This document shows positions 1-5,503 of a DNA stretch of 5,864 bases, piece after piece (positions within the stretch are counted from its first letter, which is position 1; each line of letters starts with the position of its first letter). A program made the translations under genes and the position numbers. The notes beneath the pieces were generated by a model. It did not search any database. It was given only the letters and a program-made list of their open reading frames with translations, and was not told the origin of the DNA. This stretch comes from Bryobacteraceae bacterium (GTDB taxonomy: Bacteria; Acidobacteriota; Terriglobia; Bryobacterales; Bryobacteraceae), in assembly GCA_025929455.1 (NCBI GenBank), contig JAICMB010000233.1:1-5864 (forward strand), read 5' to 3'.

Positions 1-330
1 TACCGCCACAAAACGCTGGAGCGCGCCTCTGGCTTCTTTCTTACTAAGAGCAAGCTGAACCGTGCCGCGCAGGAAGCGGTGGAGAAAGCGCAGCGTTACG
101 CCTACGTAGGCCGGCGGCGCAAGAAGCGCGATTTTCGATCGCTGTGGATCGTGCGTATCGGAGCATCGTGCCGCGCGCTCGGCATTCCGTACAACAAGTT
201 CATCAGCGGCTTGAAGAAGTCGGGCATCGAGCTCAACCGCAAGGTGCTTGCCGACATCGCGCTGAACGACGAAGCCGCATTCGCCGCGCTCGCCGAAAAG
301 GCCAAGGCCGCGCACGCCGGAGCGCAATAA
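1..330 (+). CDS. rplT: 50S ribosomal protein L20 (5'-truncated by window edge)
   Basis: Ribosomal protein L20 binds 23S rRNA and is needed early in assembly of the large subunit. The frame is open from base 1 and ends at TAA 328-330, giving 109 residues. By comparison with the family's usual length of about 118, only around a dozen N-terminal residues are missing. Recognisable L20 signatures are the [20 protein letters not shown] stretch, then LWIVRIGA, then the C-terminal [20 protein letters not shown] and a final A/K-rich helix. The GTG at 79-81 is an internal Val codon and not the start, because family similarity continues upstream of it ([12 protein letters not shown]). In most bacteria rplT follows infC and rpmI, which would lie left of the window. 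Identification is secure; the true start is not visible. Confidence 0.97.
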   Translation, partial: YRHKTLERASGFFLTKSKLNRAAQEAVEKAQRYAYVGRRRKKRDFRSLWIVRIGASCRALGIPYNKFISGLKKSGIELNRKVLADIALNDEAAFAALAEKAKAAHAGAQ

Positions 331-390
331 TAGAGGGTACCGGGCGCGGGGCGAGACCATGCGCGCCTTTCCAACCGAGGAGTAAGCAGG

Positions 391-726
391 ATGGCAAGTC
401 CCAGGCAAGCGCCCGAACCGGCGGCAGTAGCAGCTGAAGGCGCGGACACGCTGGAGGCGCTCGAGGAGCGCATCACGCGCGCCGTCGAACTCGTGATCGA
501 TCTGCGCGCGGAAAAGGAAACGCTCGAAGGGAAGCTGCGCAACGCGGCCACGGAGCGCGACGAAGCGCTGCGGCAGGCCGAAGCTGCACAGGCCGAGGCA
601 GCGGAAGCGCGCGCGAATTTGGAACATACCGCGGGCGAGCTCGATAGTCTGCGCTCGGAGCGCAAGCAGGTGCGCACCCGTATCGAGAAGCTGCTGGGAC
701 AGATGGATCTGCTGAGCGAAGTCTAA
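391..726 (+). CDS. small coiled-coil protein, ZapB-like, upstream of zapA
   Basis: This 111-residue protein is predicted to be cytoplasmic. After a low-complexity Pro/Ala N-terminus (about residues 1-18), nearly the whole chain is Ala/Glu/Arg-rich with heptad spacing of Leu, Val and Ala, which reads as one long coiled coil (about 20-108). It ends in RIEKLLGQMDLL. The start ATG 391 is supported by GAGGAG at 377-382, 8 bases upstream. It lies 60 bases after rplT and 9 bases before zapA. Small coiled-coil proteins of ZapB type commonly sit directly upstream of zapA in proteobacteria, and ZapB bridges ZapA/FtsZ to the chromosome terminus. The assignment here rests on context and composition, because coiled coils carry little family-specific signal. 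A generic coiled-coil protein of unknown role is the alternative. Confidence 0.75.
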   Translation: MASPRQAPEPAAVAAEGADTLEALEERITRAVELVIDLRAEKETLEGKLRNAATERDEALRQAEAAQAEAAEARANLEHTAGELDSLRSERKQVRTRIEKLLGQMDLLSEV

Positions 727-735
727 GCGAGTTTC

Positions 736-1074
736 ATGGCGGGCCGTTCCGAGCCAGTTCGCGTCACCATATTCAACCAGAGCTACAACCTGGTTGCGAA
801 TGGCGCGGCGGGGCAGGAGGCGCAGCAAGTGCAGGCGCTGGCGGCGCGTGTGGACGACTTGATGCACTCCATCGCGCGGCAGGCCGGCAACGTCGATGCT
901 GCGCGCACGGCGGTGCTTGCGTGCCTGCATCTCGCCGATCAGCTTCAGGCGGTGGAGGCCGAGCTGGCCGAATTGCGCTCGCGCGTGGACAGCAAGGCGC
1001 GCGCGTTCGCGCTGCTACTCGACGACGCGATCGCGGTGGCGCATAGCGCCGGCGGCGAGTTTAACGGAGAATAG
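736..1074 (+). CDS. zapA: cell division protein ZapA
   Basis: ZapA is a cytoplasmic FtsZ-associated protein that cross-links FtsZ protofilaments and stabilises the Z-ring. The 112-residue product has the family's layout: a short N-terminal beta-rich head ([14 protein letters not shown], about residues 9-22), the [20 protein letters not shown] segment, then a long C-terminal helix (about 50-95) with heptad Leu/Ala that forms the antiparallel coiled coil. The length is typical. ATG 736 begins 9 bases after the upstream coiled-coil gene and has only a weak purine-rich leader (GCGAG), so translation may be coupled. The stop at 1072-1074 lies 5 bases before lysS. Its pairing with a ZapB-like gene supports a division role for both. 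Confidence 0.88.
   Translation: MAGRSEPVRVTIFNQSYNLVANGAAGQEAQQVQALAARVDDLMHSIARQAGNVDAARTAVLACLHLADQLQAVEAELAELRSRVDSKARAFALLLDDAIAVAHSAGGEFNGE
1066..1070 (+). promoter_or_regulatory. Shine-Dalgarno supporting the TTG start of lysS
   Basis: GGAGA lies 9 bases upstream of TTG 1080 and inside the last codons of zapA. The next in-frame ATG would remove much of the N-terminal anticodon-binding region, so this site decides for the TTG start. Confidence 0.6.
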
Positions 1075-1079
1075 CCGAT

Positions 1080-2495
1080 TTGTCTCTCGAAGACGAGCTG
1101 TACCAGCAACGCCTGGAACGAATCGACCGCATCCGCGCGCTGGGTTTTGAACCCTACGGGCATGGCTTCGATTTTTCGAACACCATTCCGGAGATCTGGC
1201 GGGAGTACGGCTCGCGCAGCGCGGAAGAGCTGACGGCCGAGCGCGTTACGGTGCGCATCGCGGGGCGTGTGATGACCGTCCGCCGCATGGGCAAGGCGGG
1301 CTTCGCGCACCTGCAGCAGGCGGGCGAGCGGCTGCAGATATACGTCCGTAAAGACGCGGTGCCGGCCAACGATTACGAGCTGTATCAATTGCTCGATCTG
1401 GGCGACATCGTCGGCGTCGAAGGCTATCTTTTCCGGACCAAGACCGGCGAGCTGAGCGTGCACGCCGAAAAGCTTGACTTCCTATCGAAGACGCTGTTTT
1501 CGATGCCGGAGAAATGGCATGGGCTCGAAGACATCGAGACGCGCTACCGGCAGCGCTATCTGGACCTGATCGCGAATCCTGAATCCCGGCAGATCTTCGT
1601 TATGCGCGCGAAAATCATCGCATCGCTCCGGCGGCAATTGAATGAGCGCGGATATCTCGAAGTGGAAACGCCCATGATGCAGCCGCTGTACGGCGGCGCG
1701 GCGGCACGGCCGTTCGTGACGCATCACAACACGCTCGATATCGATCTTTTCCTGCGCATCGCGCCGGAGCTGTATTTGAAGCGTCTGGTGGTTGGCGGGC
1801 TCGATCGCGTCTACGAGATCAACCGCAATTTCCGGAACGAAGGCATCTCGACGCAGCACAATCCGGAGTTCACGATGCTGGAGTTCTATCAAGCGTACGC
1901 GGATTACCGCGCCATGATGGATCTCTCGTGCGAGCTGCTGCGGCAGACGGCGATCGACGCGACGGGGTCGGCGGTGGTGGAGTATCAGGGCGCGCAGCTC
2001 GATTTCGGCAACGTCGCGCGCCGGACCATGCGCGACATCGTTGGCCGGCCGGACCTGACCGGGCACGAACTGGTTGAACTGTTCGAAGCGCAGTTCGAGC
2101 ACACGCTGGTGCAGCCGACCATTGTGTACGAGTATCCGGTAGAAGTTTCGCCGCTCGCCGCAAACAGCCGCGAGGATGCGCGGTTTACGGACCGTTTTGA
2201 AATTTACGCGGCCGGCATGGAGATCGGCAACGCATTCACGGAGCTGAATGACCCGCGCGAGCAGCGGCGCCGTTTCGAGATGCAGCTTCAGCAGCGCGCC
2301 GGCGGCGATGAAGAAGCGCACCAGATGGACGAGGATTACATCCGCGCGCTGAGCTATGGCATGCCGCCCGCCGGGGGCGAGGGCATCGGCATTGATCGGT
2401 TGACGATGCTGCTGACGAACTCGCGCTCTATCCGCGACGTCATTCTTTTCCCGCTGCTGCGACCCGCAGGACATGCCGCGCACGGAAGCGAATAG
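1080..2495 (+). CDS. lysS: lysyl-tRNA synthetase, class II
   Basis: LysS charges tRNA-Lys with lysine using ATP in the cytoplasm. The 471-residue protein begins with an [20 protein letters not shown] helix typical of LysS. An OB-fold anticodon-binding domain follows (about residues 58-140, with [20 protein letters not shown]). The class II catalytic core shows motif 1 near 187-200 ([13 protein letters not shown]), motif 2 at 245-263 ([13 protein letters not shown] then HNPEF) and motif 3 at 435-458 (GIGIDRLTM then SIRDVILFP). The length is slightly below the usual 490-510 but no domain is missing. The start is TTG 1080, five bases after zapA, with GGAGA at 1066-1070. The last 23 bases overlap the next gene in another frame. 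It is more often an unlinked housekeeping gene, but lysS next to a LolC/E permease is a familiar arrangement. Confidence 0.97.
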   Translation: MSLEDELYQQRLERIDRIRALGFEPYGHGFDFSNTIPEIWREYGSRSAEELTAERVTVRIAGRVMTVRRMGKAGFAHLQQAGERLQIYVRKDAVPANDYELYQLLDLGDIVGVEGYLFRTKTGELSVHAEKLDFLSKTLFSMPEKWHGLEDIETRYRQRYLDLIANPESRQIFVMRAKIIASLRRQLNERGYLEVETPMMQPLYGGAAARPFVTHHNTLDIDLFLRIAPELYLKRLVVGGLDRVYEINRNFRNEGISTQHNPEFTMLEFYQAYADYRAMMDLSCELLRQTAIDATGSAVVEYQGAQLDFGNVARRTMRDIVGRPDLTGHELVELFEAQFEHTLVQPTIVYEYPVEVSPLAANSREDARFTDRFEIYAAGMEIGNAFTELNDPREQRRRFEMQLQQRAGGDEEAHQMDEDYIRALSYGMPPAGGEGIGIDRLTMLLTNSRSIRDVILFPLLRPAGHAAHGSE

Positions 2496-3723
2496 ATTCG
2501 AGCTGTTCGTCGCGCTGCGCTATCTGCGCGCGAAGCGCAAGCAGGCGGTGATCTCGGTGATTACGATCATTTCGGTGGTCGGCGTCGCGGCTGGCGTAAT
2601 GGCGCTGGTCATCGCGCTCGCGATCAACAACGGATTTCGCAACACGCTGCAGCGCAGCCTGCTCGGCGCGACGGCGCATGTCACGATTCTCGAAAAGCAG
2701 CCCGAGTACGGCATTCAAAACTGGCGAGAACTTGATCCCAAGCTGCGCCGCATACCGCACGTCGTTTCCGCAACGCCGGGTCTGTACGGCACGGTGCTCG
2801 TCATCGGGCCGCTGCAATCCACGGGCGCGGTGCTGAAGGGCATTCCGCTCGATAATGCGCCCGATATTCTGCGCAACTTGAAGGCAGGCTCGTTTGAAGC
2901 GATGCGCGACCTGGCGGCGAAATCGGGCGGCATGCAGGGGATCATTCTCGGCAGCAAGCTCGCGCAGGCGACCGGCATGATGCTGAACAGCGTCGTCAAC
3001 GTGATGAGCCCGCAAGGTGAGCTGACGCCGATGGGGCCGCATTACACGCGCGTGCCGTTTCGCGTGGCCGGCATTTTCGAAACGGGTTTCTACGATATCG
3101 ATTCCGGCTGGGCGTTCACCTCATTGAAATCCGCGCAGGAGCTGTTCGGGCTGCACGATGTCGTTAACAGTATCGAGCTCCGGCTGGATGACATTTACAC
3201 GGCGCCGGAGGTGGCCCGAGCGGCCGAGCGCATCACCGGGCCCACATTGGCCGCGAACACCTGGATGCAGCAATACAGCCAGATTCTGCACGCGCTGAAC
3301 TTGGAGAAGGTCGTGACGGCGATCACGGTGGGGCTCATCGAAATCGTAGCGGCGCTGAATATTCTGATCACGCTGGTGATGCTGGTTATGGAAAAGAACC
3401 GCGACATCGCGCTGTTGCTGTCGATGGGCGCGCGACGGGCGCAAATACGGAAGATCTTTGTGTTTCAGGGATTATCGATCGGCGTGGTCGGCACCGTGAT
3501 CGGCCTGGCGCTGGGCTACGGAATTTCGCTGCTCTCGGGACACTATCATTGGCTGCGGCTCGATTCCGACGTGTACGCGCTTAATTACGTGCCGTTCGCA
3601 CCGCGCTGGCTGGATGGACTGTGGATCGCGGGCGCGGCGATTCTGGTCAGCTTTATCGCGACTATCTATCCGGCGCGCAGCGCCACGCGCATCCTGCCGG
3701 CCGAAGCGTTGAGGTATGAGTAG
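2473..3723 (+). CDS. LolC/LolE-family lipoprotein-releasing ABC transporter permease
   Basis: This 416-residue inner-membrane protein has the LolC/E architecture. A short cytoplasmic N-terminus ([17 protein letters not shown]) leads to TM1 (about 26-50). A large periplasmic domain follows (about 51-278), then three C-terminal helices (about 280-305, 330-355 and 383-402) forming an FtsX-type domain. The cytoplasmic loop after TM2, [20 protein letters not shown] (306-325), is the conserved coupling segment of this permease class. The C-terminus [18 protein letters not shown] is also characteristic. LolCDE extracts lipoproteins from the inner membrane for delivery to LolA. A single LolC/E-type gene suggests a homodimeric or fused LolF-like permease, but other MacB/FtsX-like exporters are possible. 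ATG 2473 overlaps the lysS end by 23 bases, implying translational coupling. The partner ATPase (LolD) is absent from the window. Confidence 0.88.
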   Translation: MPRTEANRFELFVALRYLRAKRKQAVISVITIISVVGVAAGVMALVIALAINNGFRNTLQRSLLGATAHVTILEKQPEYGIQNWRELDPKLRRIPHVVSATPGLYGTVLVIGPLQSTGAVLKGIPLDNAPDILRNLKAGSFEAMRDLAAKSGGMQGIILGSKLAQATGMMLNSVVNVMSPQGELTPMGPHYTRVPFRVAGIFETGFYDIDSGWAFTSLKSAQELFGLHDVVNSIELRLDDIYTAPEVARAAERITGPTLAANTWMQQYSQILHALNLEKVVTAITVGLIEIVAALNILITLVMLVMEKNRDIALLLSMGARRAQIRKIFVFQGLSIGVVGTVIGLALGYGISLLSGHYHWLRLDSDVYALNYVPFAPRWLDGLWIAGAAILVSFIATIYPARSATRILPAEALRYE

Positions 3724-3746
3724 CGGGACGAGTGCTACGCTGAAAT

Positions 3747-4103
3747 GTGGTGCAGGCGGCCTCGCACTGGTTCTTATCCGTTCTGATGGGAGTCACGCTC
3801 CTGTGGGGCGGGTGCGTTGCGTGTCCGCAATTCTTCATGTTTCCCTCGCCGCACGCCAAGGACTGCTGCAAGTCCGGGCACTGCAAAACGCCACCCAAAT
3901 CGCAACAAACCGCGCCCGTGGAATGCCAGCGCATGCCGTATCAGGCGCACGCTCCGTTTCACATTACGGTGGATATGACGACTGTGGCCGCGGTGATTGC
4001 ACCACCGGTCGTTTTAGCAGCGTCGAACGGCCATACGCCGGCCGTTTTTATTGATCCTTCGCCGCCCGGTACTCAAGCGCTGCTGTCGACTTTCCTGATC
4101 TAG
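3747..4103 (+). CDS. small exported Cys-rich protein of unknown function
   Basis: I do not recognise a named family. The 118-residue product begins with a hydrophobic segment (about residues 8-22, WFLSVLMGVTLLWGG) that reads as a signal peptide or membrane anchor. Cysteines follow at 23, 26, 40, 41, 46 and 60, in the patterns CVAC, CC, and CCKSGHC with nearby His 36 and 45. These are plausible metal- or redox-active groups in the periplasm. The C-terminal half is Pro/Ala-rich with a hydrophobic stretch near 78-92. There is no clear lipobox, since the residues before Cys23 and Cys26 do not fit. The start is uncertain: GTG 3747, GTG 3750 and ATG 3786 are all in frame with no obvious Shine-Dalgarno, and a stop at 3741-3743 bars anything earlier. 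It lies 23 bases after the permease and heads the metal cassette, suggesting a metal-related role by association. Confidence 0.7.
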   Translation: MVQAASHWFLSVLMGVTLLWGGCVACPQFFMFPSPHAKDCCKSGHCKTPPKSQQTAPVECQRMPYQAHAPFHITVDMTTVAAVIAPPVVLAASNGHTPAVFIDPSPPGTQALLSTFLI

Positions 4104-4121
4104 TCTCCTCCCTGCTGGTCG

Positions 4122-4141
4122 GGTTTCCGCAAAACGGAACC
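4122..4141 (+). other. short intergenic hairpin, function unknown
   Basis: GGTTTCCG, a CAAAA loop and CGGAACC form seven base pairs with one bulged T. It sits in the 59-base gap between the Cys-rich gene and the beta-barrel gene. No T-run follows, so it is not a standard intrinsic terminator. It could be an RNA processing or stability element, or chance. Confidence 0.35.
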
Positions 4142-4151
4142 GCGAATCCAT

Positions 4152-4158
4152 GGAGGTG
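4152..4158 (+). promoter_or_regulatory. strong Shine-Dalgarno for the TTG start at 4163
   Basis: GGAGGTG is close to a perfect anti-Shine-Dalgarno match and places TTG 4163 at a normal distance. The nearby ATG 4150 is in a different frame and overlaps this site, so it is not the start. Confidence 0.7.
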
Positions 4159-4162
4159 AACA

Positions 4163-5005
4163 TTGCAGCGCCGAAATGTCTCAAACATAGTAGTCGCACT
4201 TGCGTTGACGCGGTGCGCGTTCGCGACCGGGCATGGACCCGTGTTCGCGCTGGCAACGCCAACCAATCCCAAGGGCGGCTTTAGTCTGGACACGAGCATC
4301 ATGGGCCGTTACGGCGATGGCGGTGGAACGATGGACCGCACGGAGTTGGGATATGGCATTACGCAGGATCTGAAAATCTCCATCTCCGCACCTGTGATGT
4401 TTCAAACCGAGCCGTTCGTGCCGGCGCGGTTCTCCGCGTTTATGCCGATGGGCGGCGACTTCGAAACGCTGGCGGTGTGGCGTTTTCAGCGCAGCGATAC
4501 GGGCGTGGGCTCGCGCTTCGAAACGGCCGCGATCGGCGGGCTGCTGCTTCCCGGTCCACAAGCATCTGGCGGTCCGCTAAATGGACTACATAGCGGTCCC
4601 GGAGTTTTGGCGGGCATTGTCACGGGCTTCGCGTCGCGCAGTCATTACGCGTGGGTGGGCGTGACATATCAGGCTTACGCCGCCTCGCATCGCGACCGCC
4701 GGCCGGGCGTGCTGTTCTACAGCGCTACATATGCGTACCGCCCGCGAGCGTGGCGCCGCGATTCCGGCTGGGACTGGCGCATATTCGGCGAACTTACCGG
4801 CGAGAACACCGCTGGGATTGTGCGTAACGGCGCTGCACTGCCGCGCTCCGGCGCTGGCGAGGTCTTCGTTGGCCCGTCCGCGCTCGGCGTGTACAAGAAT
4901 TACGCCGTGTCCGCGGGCGTGCAGTTTCCTATTTATCGCGATGCGAGCGCATTATTTCCACACGAGCGTGTCCGCGTCGCAATGACGCTGTCGTATTTCT
5001 TTTGA
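4163..5005 (+). CDS. predicted outer-membrane beta-barrel protein of the metal cassette
   Basis: The 280-residue product starts with a signal peptide: a basic MQRR, a hydrophobic core IVVALALTRCAFA, and possible cleavage near CAFA or FALA. The mature part consists of alternating polar/hydrophobic, Gly- and aromatic-rich strands (for example SLDTSIMGRYGDGGG, then LGYGITQDLKISISAPVMF). It ends in TLSYFF, and a C-terminal Phe after an amphipathic strand is the classic outer-membrane barrel signature. The LGYGIT-DLKISISAP pattern resembles the broad 'transporter'/MetA-like outer-membrane group, but I cannot name a precise family. The start TTG 4163 follows GGAGGTG. The HMA-domain gene begins 11 bases after its stop, which indicates co-translation. 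Given the MerP/MerT-like neighbours, it may move or sense a metal or organometal at the outer membrane. That role is inference from context only. Confidence 0.75.
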   Translation: MQRRNVSNIVVALALTRCAFATGHGPVFALATPTNPKGGFSLDTSIMGRYGDGGGTMDRTELGYGITQDLKISISAPVMFQTEPFVPARFSAFMPMGGDFETLAVWRFQRSDTGVGSRFETAAIGGLLLPGPQASGGPLNGLHSGPGVLAGIVTGFASRSHYAWVGVTYQAYAASHRDRRPGVLFYSATYAYRPRAWRRDSGWDWRIFGELTGENTAGIVRNGAALPRSGAGEVFVGPSALGVYKNYAVSAGVQFPIYRDASALFPHERVRVAMTLSYFF

Positions 5006-5010
5006 AAGGA
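5005..5010 (+). promoter_or_regulatory. Shine-Dalgarno supporting the upstream ATG start at 5017
   Basis: AAAGGA lies 6 bases before ATG 5017. It shows that translation is set up to begin upstream of the in-frame TGA. The alternative ATG at 5110 is preceded by TTCGGGATGGATTGA and has no comparable site. Confidence 0.65.
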
Positions 5011-5016
5011 TCTCCT

Positions 5017-5502
5017 ATGGTACGAGTTGCTGTTGTTTTGCTGTTGTGTACCGCTGCAGTGCGGGCCGAAATTCTGCAAATGGATCTGTCCATCTTCGGG
5101 ATGGATTGAATGACGTGTGCCTATGCCGTGCGCAGGGCTTTACGAAAGATCGATGGAGTGGCAAGCGTGGACGTGAGCTTAAATAAGGGCTTGGCGACGA
5201 TCCGGTTGAGGCCGGGCAATTCTGTGCGGCCGGAGCAGTTCTGGCAGGCCGTTCGCGACAACGGGTTTACTCCGAAAACGACGCACGTCAGCGTGCGAGG
5301 CACCATCGTGAACGCGAAGCCGGAGCTGAAAGTGAGCGGGAGTGGCGAGCTTCTGCAACTTTCCGCCAGCGCGCAGTTGCTCGATGCGGCACGCCAAGAC
5401 GCGGGCAAAGCGGTACGCGTCGAAGGCACTCTCACGCCCGGTAAAGACGTGAAGGCGCAAGTGCCGCTCGTGATCGCAAAGATTACTCCGGAGGCGCACT
5501 GA
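5017..5502 (+). CDS. MerP-like HMA-domain selenoprotein (in-frame TGA read as selenocysteine)
   Basis: This exported metal-binding protein is 161 residues long if TGA 5107-5109 is read as selenocysteine 31. A signal peptide (VAVVLLLCTAAVRA, cleavage near residue 17) precedes an HMA domain with the usual beta-alpha-beta-beta-alpha-beta order. Its parts are strand LQMDLSIFGM, metal loop GMD-U-MTC (28-34), helix YAVRRALRKIDGV, strands VASVDVSL and LATIRL, helix PEQFWQAVRDNGF and a last strand near 89-94. HMA proteins hold a soft metal ion with the two Cys of GMxCxxC; here the first is U31 and the second C34. A C-terminal region of about 65 residues (95-161), absent from classical MerP, has two beta-rich VRGT/VEGT segments and may be a small OB-like domain. 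Similarity runs across the TGA without a frame change. The MerT-like gene follows one base after the stop. The alternative is a recent nonsense mutation of TGC or TGT. Confidence 0.82.
5107..5109 (+). other. in-frame TGA, predicted selenocysteine codon
   Basis: This is codon 31 of the HMA gene. It falls exactly at the first metal-binding Cys of GMxCxxC, with Cys34 three codons later. The signal peptide and strand 1 lie upstream in the same frame, and an intact 130-codon continuation lies downstream. A Cys position in a thiol motif is the usual place for natural Sec substitution. Confidence 0.8.
5119..5138 (+). promoter_or_regulatory. candidate bacterial SECIS stem-loop
   Basis: The RNA GCCUAUGC, loop CGU, GCGCAGGGC can fold with G5119-C5138, C5120-G5136, C5121-G5135, U5122-A5134, an A/C mismatch, U5124-G5132, G5125-C5131 and C5126-G5130, plus one bulged G. 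The apical GU (5128-5129) lies at positions 22-23 counted from the U of UGA. In the E. coli fdhF SECIS the SelB-contacting GU is at 23-24. Bacterial SECIS elements lie inside the coding region just after the UGA, as here. The helix is short and imperfect, and a competing 5-pair stem (UGUGC 5116-5120 with GCGCA 5130-5134) is possible, so this was folded by eye only. Confidence 0.55.
5490..5494 (+). promoter_or_regulatory. Shine-Dalgarno for the MerT-like GTG start
   Basis: GGAGG lies 9 bases upstream of GTG 5504 and inside the final codons of the HMA gene. It fixes the GTG as the start and shows tight coupling of the two genes. Confidence 0.7.
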
Positions 5503-5503
5503 C

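Noticed and set aside
1072..1080. 6S RNA (ssrS), often found after zapA
   Set aside because: Only five bases separate zapA from lysS, so there is no room for it here.
1482..2483. Long open frame on the - strand (333 codons)
   Set aside because: It lies entirely antisense to lysS, whose class II motifs are unmistakable. Its Arg/His-rich composition is typical of a shadow frame in GC-rich DNA.
2440..3042. Antisense frame opposite the permease
   Set aside because: It is low-complexity Arg/His/Ala sequence opposite a clearly recognisable LolC/E coding region.
3709..3741. Possible promoter (TTGAGG ... TACGCT) ahead of the cassette
   Set aside because: The spacing is about 21 bases and the -10 match is poor. 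A cassette promoter is likely somewhere but cannot be pointed to.
3716..4054. Overlapping + strand frame starting at ATG 3716
   Set aside because: It overlaps the Cys-rich gene in another frame and has no signal peptide, domain or plausible fold. The 3747 frame has a hydrophobic leader followed by ordered Cys motifs.
5110..5502. A shorter HMA gene starting at ATG 5110
   Set aside because: It would lack the signal peptide, the first HMA strand and the first metal ligand, and it has no good Shine-Dalgarno. ATG 5017 has all of these in the same frame across the TGA.
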